Of a stretch of 64,000 nt of DNA, positions 8,622 to 17,771 are shown in pieces. The first letter of the stretch is position 1, and each line of letters begins with the position of its first letter. The DNA is from Caballeronia sp. M1242. GTDB lineage: Bacteria; Pseudomonadota; Gammaproteobacteria; Burkholderiales; Burkholderiaceae. The DNA is taken from contig NZ_CP071130.1 in the NCBI RefSeq assembly GCF_017220215.1, positions 868,001-932,000 on the forward strand, in the 5' to 3' direction. Under the pieces are notes generated by a model. That model did not search any database and had not been told where the DNA came from. It saw only the letters and a list, made by a program, of their open reading frames with translations. The translations under genes and the position numbers were made by a program.

Positions 8622-9617
8622 ATGATCCCCTTCTCGCTGCTGGACCTCTCGCCCATTCCGCTCGGCTCCACCGCCGCCGACGCCTTCGCCCATTCGCTCG
8701 ATCTCGCGCAGCACGCCGAACGCTGGGGCTACCGGCGCTACTGGCTCGCCGAGCATCACAACATGACGGGCATCGCGAGCGCGGCCACGTCGGTGGTGAT
8801 CGCGCACATCGCGGCAGGCACCAAGACCATTCGCGTCGGCTCGGGCGGCATCATGCTGCCGAATCACGCGCCACTCGTGATCGCGGAGCAGTTCGGCACG
8901 CTCGCCTCGCTGTTTCCGGGCCGCATCGACCTCGGGCTCGGGCGCGCGCCCGGCACCGACCAGACGACCGCCCGCGCGCTGCGCCGCGACCTGCAAGGCA
9001 GCGCCGATTCGTTCCCCGACGACGTCGTGGAGCTTCAGCGCTATTTCGCCGATCCCGTGGAAGGCCAGCGCGTGCGCGCGGTGCCCGGCGCGGGACTGCA
9101 TGTGCCGATCTGGCTGCTCGGCTCGTCGCTCTTTTCCGCGCAGCTGGCGGCGGCGCTCGGCCTGCCGTTCGCGTTCGCGTCCCATTTCGCGCCGGATTAT
9201 TTGATGACCGCGTTGCACGTCTATCGTTCGCAATTCCGGCCGTCCGCCACGCTGGACAAGCCTTACGCGATGGTCGGCGTCAACGTCTTCGCCGCCGACA
9301 CCGCCGACGAAGCGCGCTTCCTGTTCACATCGCTGCAACAGCAGTTCATCAATCTTCGACGTGGCACGCCCGGACAACTGCCGCCGCCCGTCGAATCCAT
9401 CGCGTGGACGCCGGCCGAGCGCGCGGGCGTCGAGCACTCGCTGTCGTGCTCGGTGATCGGCGATCGCAGCGACGTAGAAGCCGGGCTGCGCTCGGTCATC
9501 GACCAGACGCAGGCGGACGAACTCATCGTCACGGCACAGATTTTCGATCACGCGGCGCGCCTGCGTTCGTTCGAGATCACAGCGGAGGTCCGCGACGCCA
9601 TCGCCGCCAACGCCTGA
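8622..9617 (+). CDS. LLM-class flavin-dependent oxidoreductase (YhbW-like)
   Basis: A 331-residue luciferase-like monooxygenase-family protein. The N-terminus [12 protein letters not shown] and following GSTAADAF match the YhbW subgroup; WLAEHHNM (about 46-53) and [13 protein letters not shown] (about 75-87) are conserved barrel loops of the FMN/F420 family. Such proteins use reduced flavin to oxidise small organics, but natural substrates of YhbW-like members are unknown. Single gene on this strand; a 10-bp triplicate repeat follows its stop. Confidence 0.88.
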   Translation: MIPFSLLDLSPIPLGSTAADAFAHSLDLAQHAERWGYRRYWLAEHHNMTGIASAATSVVIAHIAAGTKTIRVGSGGIMLPNHAPLVIAEQFGTLASLFPGRIDLGLGRAPGTDQTTARALRRDLQGSADSFPDDVVELQRYFADPVEGQRVRAVPGAGLHVPIWLLGSSLFSAQLAAALGLPFAFASHFAPDYLMTALHVYRSQFRPSATLDKPYAMVGVNVFAADTADEARFLFTSLQQQFINLRRGTPGQLPPPVESIAWTPAERAGVEHSLSCSVIGDRSDVEAGLRSVIDQTQADELIVTAQIFDHAARLRSFEITAEVRDAIAANA

Positions 9618-9628
9618 GGGCGGGAACG

Positions 9629-9658
9629 GCGCAAGCGGGCGCAAGCGGGCGCAAGCGG
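9629..9658. repeat. 10-bp tandem repeat, three copies
   Basis: GGCGCAAGCG occurs three times in direct succession just after the stop of the flavin oxidoreductase gene. No known function. Confidence 0.8.
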
Positions 9659-9853
9659 CTGGAAATCTCGCGCGCTGGACGCCCGCGCATTTGACAGGCA
9701 ATAATGAGATACCGGAGCGCGCTCGCGCAGGCGCCGCGCTTCGCGTCCGCCGTATCCGCCCTGTTTCGTCTTTGGAGCGCGCACGCCATTCGCTGCGCGC
9801 GGCTGGGCGATGCAGCGGAACAACAACAAATGCGTCGCAAGACGGGAGGAAGA

Positions 9854-10105
9854 ATGTCGATGCCGAGAAGCGCAGCCACCGGAGCCATGACGCTCCTGAC
9901 CGAATTTGACGACACCACCGGCCAGGAAGTGCGCTCGTTGAAGCTCGAACCCGCTGCTGACGGCAAGGCCGTGCTGCTGATCGAGATCGATGAACGCAAA
10001 CCCGGCATTCATCGCGAAGTCCGTTATGAAATAACGCCGGCGGAACTCATTGCCGCGATTCGCGCGCACGGCGCGGAATTACCGGGAGAACAACATTCGC
10101 GTTAA
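9854..10105 (+). CDS. Hypothetical protein, 83 residues
   Basis: A small soluble protein, about 83 residues. The start at 9854 (or 9860) is chosen because GGGAGGA lies just upstream at 9844-9850; earlier in-frame ATGs lack such a site. The body alternates hydrophobic and charged residues (EVRSLKLEP, AVLLIEIDE, REVRYEITPAELIAAI), suggesting a small antiparallel sheet followed by a helix. No domain recognised. Single gene ahead of a 369-base non-coding stretch. Confidence 0.6.
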   Translation: MSMPRSAATGAMTLLTEFDDTTGQEVRSLKLEPAADGKAVLLIEIDERKPGIHREVRYEITPAELIAAIRAHGAELPGEQHSR

Positions 10106-10474
10106 AACTTTTTAAACGCTGCCAAGACCGGCATACAATACAAGTGGAGTGAGCCTTTCGGCCGCCGCTTGGTCGCGGCGGCGCGGCATGCCCCTCTGCG
10201 GATCGCGGTTTTCGGCGTGACTTCCCGCGCGCACTCTTGTCGTGCGTCCGTCGCGGTGATCCTCGAGCGAGTGAATGGACCGAACCGGCTCTATTCGGCG
10301 AATGCGTCAATGAGTCTGGCGGATTAAAACAGCCTCGCGGTAAATACACCAATTGACGAGCGGCACACACTGCGCCACGCTTGGTAATACATATATTTAA
10401 GTCATCGAACCGCCCCGGTCCGCGCGGGGCATGGGTTCGTCTTCTGCAAATCAAAAAGCTGAATCAGGAAAGCC
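10106..10474. other. Non-coding stretch upstream of the H-NS-type gene
   Basis: No credible gene on either strand. The last 100 bases (about 10340-10405) are clearly more AT-rich than the surroundings, with TTGACG at 10353 and the run AATACATATATTTAA, so it probably holds the promoter and leader of the following gene. No confident -35/-10 pair could be assigned. Confidence 0.5.
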
Positions 10475-10810
10475 GTGGACGAAAGAAAGCGAGATAGCAT
10501 CATTGCGTACTTGCGCAGCCGAATGGCCGAATTCGGGATTACCGAAACTGCTCTGGCCGAAGCATTAGCCGAAGCGCAGGCCGCGCCTCCCGTACCGCCC
10601 ACGTTCACCAGGACCAACGGGAACGCGGCGAATGGCGCGCCGAAACCGCATCGCGCGATGCCGAAATTGCCGTCCGTGCCGGTATCGAACGGCACGGGTC
10701 CGGTTTTCCGAAACGCGAGCGGCGACACGTGGGACGGCGTCGGCGACATGCCCGAATGGTTGAAACGCGCGGTACATGCGGGTCAGGATATCGAGTTCTA
10801 TCGCGTTTGA
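10475..10810 (+). CDS. H-NS family nucleoid-associated protein
   Basis: A 111-residue protein starting with GTG (AGGAAA about 7 bases upstream). The N-terminal 35 residues form a charged helix suited to oligomerisation (MDERKRDSIIAYLRSRMAEF). A Pro/Ala/Asn linker follows. The C-terminal 35 residues (SGDTWDGVGDMPEWLKRAV) match the H-NS C-terminal DNA-binding module, with the W-x-G-x-G-x-x-P-x-W core. H-NS-type proteins bind AT-rich DNA and silence genes. The N-terminal domain is shorter than in E. coli H-NS. The AT-rich leader could allow autoregulation (inference). Confidence 0.75.
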   Translation: MDERKRDSIIAYLRSRMAEFGITETALAEALAEAQAAPPVPPTFTRTNGNAANGAPKPHRAMPKLPSVPVSNGTGPVFRNASGDTWDGVGDMPEWLKRAVHAGQDIEFYRV

Positions 10811-11081
10811 TGTGTCTGCGAGGCTGGGTCTTTCGCGCACGCACTGACGAAATACCGTCCCGTCACTGAGCATCGGCACCTGTCGATACGCGCGTGCGTG
10901 CGCCCATAGGCAATTCACGTCGAATATTCAAGCCAAAATATTTTCGGCGACGCGTGTCCATTGCGCCTTAAAACGTTTATTGGTAGCCCACAAGTAGCCG
11001 GCCTGGCTTTCGTGGCCGCGCATCCTTTCGCCATTGACCACGCCCGATCGAGTTCCGCAGTCTCCCGACAAGGAGCCACGC

Positions 11082-11186
11082 ATGAACGCATACGGACGCC
11101 GTGACGCCGCGCCCGGTCTGAACGCGCCCCGCCCTTGCCCGGCGCCCTCACCGGCGCGCGGCTGCGCCGCCGTGCTGTGCGGCTGA
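11082..11186 (+). CDS. Short ORF (34 residues), possible leader peptide
   Basis: ATG at 11082 is preceded by an excellent Shine-Dalgarno (AAGGAG, 6 bases away), rare for a chance ORF. It encodes a 34-residue Pro/Ala/Arg-rich peptide with three cysteines. It ends 45 bases before the HTH protein gene on the same strand. It could be a leader peptide or a non-functional ORF; no homologue is known to me. Confidence 0.35.
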   Translation: MNAYGRRDAAPGLNAPRPCPAPSPARGCAAVLCG

Positions 11187-11231
11187 CGCACGGCGCAAAG
11201 AGCCGCGGACCGCGACCGAGCGACCAGCGCG

Positions 11232-11636
11232 ATGCCGTCCCGCCCCGCCACCCTTCCGAGCGTCGTCCGGCGCATGACCGCCGGGCGCAGACTACTGGAA
11301 GGCGCATCGGTGGAGACGGTCGCGGACGAATTGCATCTCTCGGTGCAGACAGTGCGCCGCTACCGGGCCATCGTGTCGGACGGCGGGCTCGACGCGCTTG
11401 CGAAAATGGGCGTCGGCGGTCGCACGTCCGTGCTGGACCGGGCAGCGCTCGACTGGATCGCGGCCGCGTTGCAGAATTCCCCGCGCAAACACGGCTTTCC
11501 GAGCGACGCGTGGACCAATGCGCGTCTGCGCGAGCTGATCGAGCGGCGCTTCGGCGTGCGCTTCTCGCGCGTGTATGTCTGGCAAATCGCGACGAATCTG
11601 GGCCTCGCGCACCGGCTGTCGAAGTCGCGTCGATAG
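11232..11636 (+). CDS. Winged helix-turn-helix protein, IS630 transposase-like N-terminal region
   Basis: A 134-residue basic protein. Residues about 15-50 form a first HTH (RRLLEGASVETVADELHL). Residues 75-130 form a second winged HTH (WTNARLRELIERRFGVRFS then VYVWQIATNLGL), as in the DNA-binding N-terminus of IS630-family transposases. It lacks the DDE catalytic domain, and the DNA after it shows no transposase remnant or inverted-repeat ends. It may be a domesticated DNA-binding protein or an independently conserved regulator. Ends near a GC-rich hairpin shared with the convergent rhaS gene. Confidence 0.7.
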   Translation: MPSRPATLPSVVRRMTAGRRLLEGASVETVADELHLSVQTVRRYRAIVSDGGLDALAKMGVGGRTSVLDRAALDWIAAALQNSPRKHGFPSDAWTNARLRELIERRFGVRFSRVYVWQIATNLGLAHRLSKSRR

Positions 11637-11661
11637 TTAGGGTTGCTTATCGTATGACAAT

Positions 11662-11683
11662 GGCGGAGCGTAGCCGCTCCGCC
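11662..11683. terminator. GC-rich hairpin between convergent genes
   Basis: Perfect 9-bp stem GGCGGAGCG/CGCTCCGCC with a 4-base loop, between the 3' ends of the HTH gene (+) and rhaS (-). It could stop transcription from both sides, though the T tract is weak. Confidence 0.5.
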
Positions 11684-11690
11684 GCGTCTT

Positions 11691-12704
11691 TCAGAAATTG
11701 AAACGATCGATATTGCTCGCGTCGAACGTGGTCGGCGGCCCGAGAATCACTTCGCCGCTCTTGCCCACCGTACGCTTGCCGAGCTTGCCGGCATCGAACG
11801 AATCGCCTTCCTTGCCTGTGATCGTGCCCGACGCAAGGTTCGCCGCAGCAAACGCCGCGAGATAGCCCAACTGGCCCGGGTCCCACAACTGGAACGCCTG
11901 GACGGTGCCGTTCTTGATGAACGCCCGCATCTGGTTCGGCGTGCCGAGGCCCGTCACGACGACCTTGCCCTTGGCCGGCGAACTGGAGATATAGCGCGCC
12001 GCCGCGGCAATGCCCACCGATGTCGGCGCGACGATGCCCTTCAGATTCGGATACGCCTGCAACAAGCCCTGCGTTTCGACGAACGATTTCTGGTCATCGT
12101 CGTTGCCGTACGCGATCTTCACGAGCTTCATCTTCGAATACTCGGGCTTCTTCAACTCCTCCTGCATCCATTTGATCCACGTGTTCTGATTCGTCGCGTT
12201 GGGCGTGGCGGAAAGAATCGCGAATTCGCCTTCGCCGCCGATCAGCTTCGAGAGCAGTTGAATCTGCCCGCGCCCGATGGCCTCGGACTCGGCCTGATTC
12301 ACGAAGATCTGCCGGCCTTCGGGTGCCGTGTCGGAATCGAATGTCACCACCTTGATGCCCTGCGACATCGCTTTCTTGAGGTACGGCACGAGCGCGTTGG
12401 CATCGTTGGCCGCGACTACGATGGCGTTCTGGCGCTGCGTGATGAGCGTGTTGATATAGCTGACTTGCGACGACGCCCCCGCGTCCGACGGCCCGACGAC
12501 CTTGCCATCGCCCTTCATCTCCTTGATCGCGGCCATGCCGCCATCGTCGGCGATCACCTCATACGGGTTGTTGATCTGCTTCGGCACGAACGCGATCTTG
12601 AGGCCGCTTTTCACTTCGGCGGCGCTTGCGGTCAACGCCACGGCGACGGCCAGGAAGGCCGCCGCGAGCATCGGGCCGCGTGCGAATCGATAGATCTTTT
12701 TCAT
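11691..12704 (-). CDS. rhaS: L-rhamnose ABC transporter, substrate-binding protein
   Basis: A 337-residue periplasmic sugar-binding protein. It has a signal peptide (about residues 1-28, ending TASAAEV). The fold is the ribose-binding type I family: KIAFVPKQINNPYEV, then INTLITQRQNAIVVAAND and KVVTFDSDTAPEGRQIFVNQ. Start at 12704 follows AGGAG. It is last in the minus-strand cluster whose first gene encodes rhamnose mutarotase, giving the assignment to L-rhamnose. The gap of 96 bases after rhaQ may allow extra expression from its own signals. The symbol follows rhizobial usage and is unrelated to the E. coli activator RhaS. Confidence 0.85.
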   Translation of the reverse strand: MKKIYRFARGPMLAAAFLAVAVALTASAAEVKSGLKIAFVPKQINNPYEVIADDGGMAAIKEMKGDGKVVGPSDAGASSQVSYINTLITQRQNAIVVAANDANALVPYLKKAMSQGIKVVTFDSDTAPEGRQIFVNQAESEAIGRGQIQLLSKLIGGEGEFAILSATPNATNQNTWIKWMQEELKKPEYSKMKLVKIAYGNDDDQKSFVETQGLLQAYPNLKGIVAPTSVGIAAAARYISSSPAKGKVVVTGLGTPNQMRAFIKNGTVQAFQLWDPGQLGYLAAFAAANLASGTITGKEGDSFDAGKLGKRTVGKSGEVILGPPTTFDASNIDRFNF

Positions 12705-12792
12705 GTCGGGATGTCTCCTGTCATTGCGCGCAGCCCCTGAAAAACAGGCTTCGGCGCGGGTTGTCAACGCGGGGTATAACGGTTCGTCATAG

Positions 12793-12818
12793 GGTCTGCG
12801 TCATGAGGTCTGCGTCAT
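12793..12818. repeat. 14-bp period direct repeat at the rhaQ stop
   Basis: GGTCTGCGTCAT occurs at 12793-12804 and again at 12807-12818. The second copy covers the end of rhaQ, so the C-terminal MTQT residues can be encoded twice in shifted frames. It looks like a recent small duplication. Confidence 0.7.
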
Positions 12819-13805
12819 CAGGCGTTTCTCTCGTACTGCCCGCCAGCGCGCGACGAGATTCGGTATCAGCACCGACGAAAGCAGCAACGCGCCGGTCACG
12901 ATGGTGAGCGTTTCGCTCGATACGTCCGCGAGCGTCAACGCATTGCGCAGCACGCCGATGATGACGAGCGACAGCAGCACGCCGATCATCGAGCCGCGTC
13001 CGCCGAAGATGCTCACGCCGCCGAACAGCACCGCCGCGATGACGGACAACTCGAAGCCTTCGCCATTGTCGCCGCGCGCGCTCGTGAAGCGCAGCGTATA
13101 AACAATGCCCGCGAGCGCCGACATCCCGCCCGACATCATGAAGAGCTTGAGCTTCGTCTTGCCGACGTCGATGCCGGAAAACTGCGCGGCTGTCGGGTTC
13201 GCGCCGATGGCATAGAGGCTGCGTCCGAAGGGCGTCGCCTGCAATAGAACCGTGAAGACGATGGCGCCCGCGATCACGAGCAGGAACGGCATCGGCAGGA
13301 ACGTATCGCCGACCGTATTGATGCCGAACGCCGTGTACGACGCAGGAAAATCCGCGATGGCCTGATCGCCGAGCAACACGTACGCGAGGCCGCGAAAGAG
13401 CGCGAGCGTGCCGATGGTCACGGCAAGCGAAGGCAAGCCGAAGCGCACGATGACGAGCCCGTTCAAGAGCCCCGCGAGCGTGCCCGCGACGAGTACGATG
13501 GCGATGACGAGCGGCATCGGCAATCCCATATGCCAGAGCACGCCCATCAGCGCGCTCGATGCGCCGAGCACCGACGCCACCGACAAGTCGATCTCGGCCG
13601 CCACGATGACGAGCGTCATCGGCAGCGCGATCAACGCGATCTCGGTGAAATCGGCCAGCATGTTCGAGAGATTGGCCGACGACAGAAACATCGGCGCGAG
13701 CACGCGCCCCGCCACGAGCGAGACGACGAGCACGATGACGAGCATCGCTTCCCACTGCAAATGACGGCGTTTGGCGATGGACAAAGCGGAATCCGGTTTA
13801 GCCAT
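12801..13805 (-). CDS. rhaQ: L-rhamnose ABC transporter, permease (second)
   Basis: A 334-residue inner-membrane permease of the ribose/AraH type with about eight to ten helices. It carries the family loop segments EIDLSVASVLGASSALMG and NGLVIVRFGLPSLAVTIGTL, and the Gly-rich VLFGGVSIFGGRGS before the last helices. Its start overlaps the end of the upstream permease gene by 8 bases, so translation is likely coupled. Pairs with the other permease to form the transmembrane channel of the rhamnose importer. P/Q naming follows gene order and homology to the rhizobial system and could be swapped. Confidence 0.85.
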   Translation of the reverse strand: MAKPDSALSIAKRRHLQWEAMLVIVLVVSLVAGRVLAPMFLSSANLSNMLADFTEIALIALPMTLVIVAAEIDLSVASVLGASSALMGVLWHMGLPMPLVIAIVLVAGTLAGLLNGLVIVRFGLPSLAVTIGTLALFRGLAYVLLGDQAIADFPASYTAFGINTVGDTFLPMPFLLVIAGAIVFTVLLQATPFGRSLYAIGANPTAAQFSGIDVGKTKLKLFMMSGGMSALAGIVYTLRFTSARGDNGEGFELSVIAAVLFGGVSIFGGRGSMIGVLLSLVIIGVLRNALTLADVSSETLTIVTGALLLSSVLIPNLVARWRAVREKRLMTQTS

Positions 13806-14841
13806 GATCGCGTTTCCTCATCATGCGGCGCGCGACGGAACGCGCGAGCAAGGTGTCCAGCGTGATCGCCGCGACGATCAGCGCGCCTTGTATCGCCTGC
13901 TGCCAGAAGGGCGACACGCGCAGCACCACCAGCGCGATGTTGATGACGCCGAGCACCAGCGCGCCAAGCGTCGCGCCCGCCACCGTGCCCACGCCGCCCG
14001 TGATCGCTACGCTGCCGACAACCGCCGCCGCGACCACTTGCAGTTCGATGCCTTTCGCCGTGCTGGCATCCACCGTGCCGAAGCGCGCGAGCCACAGCAC
14101 GCCCGCAAGCCCCGCAATCGCGCCCGACAGCAAGAAGCCGATCATCACGCGACGGTCCACGCGAATGCCTGCAAGCCTTGCCGCTTCGGGATTCGAGCCG
14201 ATCGCGTAATGCTCGCGTCCGCCGCGGTACTGCTTCAGATACACGGACAGCGCGATGAGCACGACGAGCGCGATCAACACGAGATTCGGCACGCCGAGCA
14301 ACGAGCCGGTCGCGATTCTCGCGAACGCATCGGGCAGGCTCGTCGCGTTGATCTGTCCGCCGTGGACCCATGCGTAATCCGCGCCGCGCACGATGTATAG
14401 CGTCGAAAGCGTGGCAACGAGCGACGGCACGCGGCCGAACGTGACGAGCGCGCCGTTCAATGCACCGATCAGGAGTCCGATGCATATTCCGGCGAGCATC
14501 GCGACGGCCACGGACATATGCGGAAACATGACGAACAGGCTGCCGACCGCATACGCGCTCACGCCGACGATCGACGCCACCGACAGGTCGATGTGCCGCA
14601 TCAACATCACGATGGTCATGCCCGCCGTCAGCAAGCCGATGATCGACACGTTGAGCAATACGTCGCGCAGGTTCTGCAAGTTGAGGAAGTCGGGCTTCAC
14701 GGCCGCCGTCGCGCCGACGAGCGCGAGCAGCACGACGAAGAGCGTCAACTCGCGGCTCTTCGCGATGGATGCCGCGAAGCCGTCGCGCTTGTCCTGCGCG
14801 GCGGGCATGGCGGGCAAGCTGGGAGAGTGTCGTGTCATCAT
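13798..14841 (-). CDS. rhaP: L-rhamnose ABC transporter, permease (first)
   Basis: A 347-residue inner-membrane permease of the same family. Segments [37 protein letters not shown] and [16 protein letters not shown] are the conserved cytoplasmic and membrane motifs. Its start codon overlaps the stop of the ATPase gene (ATGA at 14838-14841), showing tight translational coupling. A second Met directly follows, so the start could be one codon later. Forms a heterodimer with the next permease to carry L-rhamnose. Confidence 0.85.
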   Translation of the reverse strand: MMTRHSPSLPAMPAAQDKRDGFAASIAKSRELTLFVVLLALVGATAAVKPDFLNLQNLRDVLLNVSIIGLLTAGMTIVMLMRHIDLSVASIVGVSAYAVGSLFVMFPHMSVAVAMLAGICIGLLIGALNGALVTFGRVPSLVATLSTLYIVRGADYAWVHGGQINATSLPDAFARIATGSLLGVPNLVLIALVVLIALSVYLKQYRGGREHYAIGSNPEAARLAGIRVDRRVMIGFLLSGAIAGLAGVLWLARFGTVDASTAKGIELQVVAAAVVGSVAITGGVGTVAGATLGALVLGVINIALVVLRVSPFWQQAIQGALIVAAITLDTLLARSVARRMMRKRDHG

Positions 14842-16361
14842 GCCGCGTGACCCAATGTATGCGCAGGCGCGCCCAATGCCGCACCCAACGCCGCGCTCAT
14901 CACGCGCTCCTCGTTCGCATCGGCGCGGGCGATGTCCGCGCTGATACGGCCTTCGTGCATCACGAGCACGCGGTCCGCCATGCCCAGCACTTCGGGCAGT
15001 TCGCTCGATATCATCAACACAGCCATGCCCTCCTTCACGAGTTCCGCGAGCGTGCGATACACCTCGGCCTTCGCGCCCACGTCGATGCCGCGCGTCGGCT
15101 CGTCGATGATGAGCACCTTCGGGTTCGTCGCGAGCCACTTGCCGAGCACGACCTTCTGCTGATTGCCACCCGATAGCGTGCCGACGGGCGCATCCAGATC
15201 GCTGGCTTTCAGGCGAAGGCGCTTGCCCCAGTCAGCGGCGAGCGAGGCTTCGCTACGCGACGAGATCAGACCGTGCCGCATCAATCGCCCGAGCACGGTC
15301 AATGACGCATTGCGCGCGATGGACAACTCCATCGCGAGTCCTTGCGCGCGCCGGTCCTCGGGCACGAGCGCGAGCCCGGCGCGCACGGCAGCAGCCGGTC
15401 TGCCGAGTTCGATCTTGTCGCCGCCGACCCTGACTTCGCCGCCGTCGACCGGATCGATGCCGAAGATCGCCCGCGCGACCTCGCTTCTTCCCGCGCCGAC
15501 GAGACCTGCGAGCGCGACGATCTCGCCCGCGCGCACATCGAACGACACGTTCTTGAAGATGCCTTCTCGCGTCAGATTGCGCACCGAAAGACGCACATCC
15601 CCCGGCCAAACATCGGCCTTCGGGTAGAACGTGTCGAGATCGCGGCCCACCATCTTGCTCACGATCGAATCGATGGTCATGTCCGCGGTCAGCGCATCGT
15701 GAACCTTCATGCCGTCGCGCATGATCGTCATGCGTTGCGTCAGCGCGAAGACTTCATCGAGCCGATGCGTGATGAACAGCACCGCCGCGTTGCGCTCGCG
15801 CAGCCCGCGCACGATCGCGAAGAGCCGCTCCACTTCGGGCAGCGACAGCGCGGCGGTCGGCTCGTCCATGATGAGCACGTTCGCATCGAGCGACAGCGCC
15901 TTGGCGATTTCGACGACCTGCTGATCCGCAATGGACAACCCCCGCACCAGCCGTTGCGCGCGCATGTTGACGCCGAGCGAGGCAAGCAACGCATCCACTT
16001 CGCGATGCATTTCGTCGTAGCGGATACGCCCCAGCCGGTCGCGCGGCTGGCGTCCCATATAGATGTTCTCCGCGATGGAGAGATCCGCGAAGAGCGTCGG
16101 CTCTTGATAGATGACCGCGATGCCGGCATTGCGTGCTTCGGCGGGATTCGCGAAACGCCGCGCCACGCCGTCGACCAGCAGCTCGCCCGAATCCGGCTGA
16201 TAAACGCCCGCGAGCAGCTTGACGAGCGTGGACTTTCCCGCGCCGTTTTCGCCGAGCAGCGCGTGCACCTCGCCGGGGAAGAGCTGCAAGCTCGCATCGC
16301 TGAGCGCGCGCACGCGACCGAATGACCTGCTCGCATGCCGCATTTCAAGCCTTGGTGTCAT
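14838..16361 (-). CDS. rhaT: L-rhamnose ABC transporter, fused ATPase
   Basis: A 507-residue ATPase with two tandem ABC domains, as in RbsA/AraG-type sugar importers. The first domain has Walker [10 protein letters not shown] (37-45), signature LSIADQQ and Walker [12 protein letters not shown]. The second has a degenerate Walker [10 protein letters not shown], signature LSGGNQQK and Walker [15 protein letters not shown]. This asymmetric pair is normal for the family. Located between the lactonase-like amidohydrolase (12 bases upstream) and the permease genes (overlapping). Cytoplasmic, powering RhaP/RhaQ. Not the same as the E. coli H+ symporter called RhaT. Confidence 0.88.
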   Translation of the reverse strand: MTPRLEMRHASRSFGRVRALSDASLQLFPGEVHALLGENGAGKSTLVKLLAGVYQPDSGELLVDGVARRFANPAEARNAGIAVIYQEPTLFADLSIAENIYMGRQPRDRLGRIRYDEMHREVDALLASLGVNMRAQRLVRGLSIADQQVVEIAKALSLDANVLIMDEPTAALSLPEVERLFAIVRGLRERNAAVLFITHRLDEVFALTQRMTIMRDGMKVHDALTADMTIDSIVSKMVGRDLDTFYPKADVWPGDVRLSVRNLTREGIFKNVSFDVRAGEIVALAGLVGAGRSEVARAIFGIDPVDGGEVRVGGDKIELGRPAAAVRAGLALVPEDRRAQGLAMELSIARNASLTVLGRLMRHGLISSRSEASLAADWGKRLRLKASDLDAPVGTLSGGNQQKVVLGKWLATNPKVLIIDEPTRGIDVGAKAEVYRTLAELVKEGMAVLMISSELPEVLGMADRVLVMHEGRISADIARADANEERVMSAALGAALGAPAHTLGHAA

Positions 16362-16373
16362 CGAAACTCCTGC

Positions 16374-17264
16374 CTAGATGCGGTAAATACGTTCTGCATT
16401 CCGAACGAATAATGCTTCCTTCTCGCTCGCGCTGGCGTCCTCGACGATGCGCGCATACGCGTTCCATATCGCCGTGTAAGAGCCGAACAAGCGGTCTACC
16501 GGAAAGTTCGACGCGAACATGGCGCGCTCGCTGCCGAAGGTGTCGATGGTTTCGAGCACATAAGGACGGAAGCTCTCGACGGTCCATCGATGGTCGAACA
16601 TCGCGAGACCGCTGATTTTCACCGCGACGTTCGGGCATGCCGCGAGCGCGCGCATCCCTTCACGCCACGCGCGGTAACCCGCCGGTGACGCCCGATCCAC
16701 GAACATGCCCGCGTGATTGACGATGAACTGCGTGTCGACATGTTCCCGCGCAAGCTGCGCGGCATCGAGCATCTGCGATGGATAAAGCTGCAAGTCGAAC
16801 GACAAACCGAAGCGCCTCAGCAACGCGAAATGCTTGCGCCATTGCGGCTCGTGCATGTAGTGGCGGCCTACGTAGTCGTAGAGCGGGTTGTCATGCACGT
16901 TCAGTATCTGGCGAATGCCACGCGTATTCGCGAACGCCGCGTGCGCTTCGAGCACGCGAGGCGCGTCGTCGCGCGACAGATCCGCGCCCGCGACGATGCC
17001 GTTCGGCATGCCGCGCCCTTCGCCGTCCGCGATGCCTTGCAACCAGCGCGTTTCTTCCACCGGATCGGCGGGATCGTGATTCGCATCGACATGCACGAGC
17101 TTGAGCACGTCGATGCCTTCTGCATCACGCAGCAAGTCGGCGAGCAGATAGTCGTGCTGCAACTCGCGCGCATCGCCGACGAATGACGTCTGCGGATTGG
17201 CGAGCCACGGGTAATGATGCGTGGATAGGTCCCACAGATGAATATGCGGATCGACAACCTGCAT
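16374..17264 (-). CDS. Amidohydrolase family 2 protein, probable L-rhamnono-lactonase
   Basis: A 296-residue metal-dependent hydrolase of COG3618 type. It starts with the metal-binding DPHIHLWD (5-12), has H58 and H64 in LVHVDANHD, and ends with MFASNFPVDRLFG near 255. The family includes L-rhamnono-1,4-lactonase (LRA2) and fuconolactonase. Between rhamnose mutarotase and the rhamnose ABC importer, and with a rhamnose dehydrogenase nearby, opening of the rhamnonolactone ring is the natural role. That substrate is inference; the fold assignment is firm. Confidence 0.78.
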   Translation of the reverse strand: MQVVDPHIHLWDLSTHHYPWLANPQTSFVGDARELQHDYLLADLLRDAEGIDVLKLVHVDANHDPADPVEETRWLQGIADGEGRGMPNGIVAGADLSRDDAPRVLEAHAAFANTRGIRQILNVHDNPLYDYVGRHYMHEPQWRKHFALLRRFGLSFDLQLYPSQMLDAAQLAREHVDTQFIVNHAGMFVDRASPAGYRAWREGMRALAACPNVAVKISGLAMFDHRWTVESFRPYVLETIDTFGSERAMFASNFPVDRLFGSYTAIWNAYARIVEDASASEKEALFVRNAERIYRI

Positions 17265-17291
17265 GATGGTGTCCTCGCGGCTCGGGCTGAT

Positions 17292-17606
17292 TCACGCAAG
17301 ATGAAACACGGGCGCAAGCGCAACAGCGACGGGCGCGTTGTCCGCATGCGTCTCCATCAGTTCCGCCATGAAGTCCCACCATTTACGCATGATGGGCAAG
17401 TTCGGCAGCGCGTCGGTCGTATGTGTCTCCGCGCGCTTGTATGTCGCGAAGAGATGACCGGTCGCTTCATCCAGAAAGATCCGGTAATCGCGGATGCCGG
17501 CCGCATGCAACGCATCGGCCAGTTCGGGCCATAGCTCGCGATGGCGCCGTTCGTACTCCTCGCGCATGCCCGGCTTCAGGGTCATGCGAAAAGCCACTGT
17601 CTCCAT
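17292..17606 (-). CDS. rhaM: L-rhamnose mutarotase
   Basis: A 104-residue protein of the normal RhaM length. Diagnostic motifs are YERRHRELWPEL (18-29, with catalytic His22) and the C-terminal MRKWWDFMAELM followed by DNAPVAV. RhaM interconverts alpha- and beta-L-rhamnopyranose. It is first of the minus-strand transport operon; the lactonase-like gene follows after 27 bases. The promoter described at 17668-17697 lies about 60 bases upstream, divergent from the LysR gene. Confidence 0.93.
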   Translation of the reverse strand: METVAFRMTLKPGMREEYERRHRELWPELADALHAAGIRDYRIFLDEATGHLFATYKRAETHTTDALPNLPIMRKWWDFMAELMETHADNAPVAVALAPVFHLA

Positions 17607-17667
17607 GGCGGCCGCCTTCTTATGTTCGATGCGCCCTGTCTTTGCGTAGAGGCGCGTTATGGCTGCG

Positions 17668-17721
17668 ACTATAATGCGCCGACCGATAGCACGACAATCC
17701 GAAAGCAGGATTGGCCGATCG
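17668..17721 (-). promoter_or_regulatory. Promoter and LysR-type operator of the rhaM operon
   Basis: Read on the minus strand: -35 TTGTCG (17697-17692), 18-base spacer, -10 TATAGT (17673-17668). Around and upstream of the -35 lies the inverted repeat CAATCCGAAAGCAGGATTG (17695-17713), then CGATCG (17716-17721). The plus strand holds a perfect TATAAT (17670-17675) that may serve the divergent LysR gene. The block ACTATA...ACAATCCGAA...CGATCG recurs before the second rhamnose operon. Confidence 0.65.
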
Positions 17722-17771
17722 CAAAACCGTATCAGCGAACATCGTTGCGTTGCATCATGCGGGGCTCTTCA

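Noticed and set aside
11232-11691. Complete IS630 element
   Set aside because: No DDE domain, terminal repeats or TA duplication visible.
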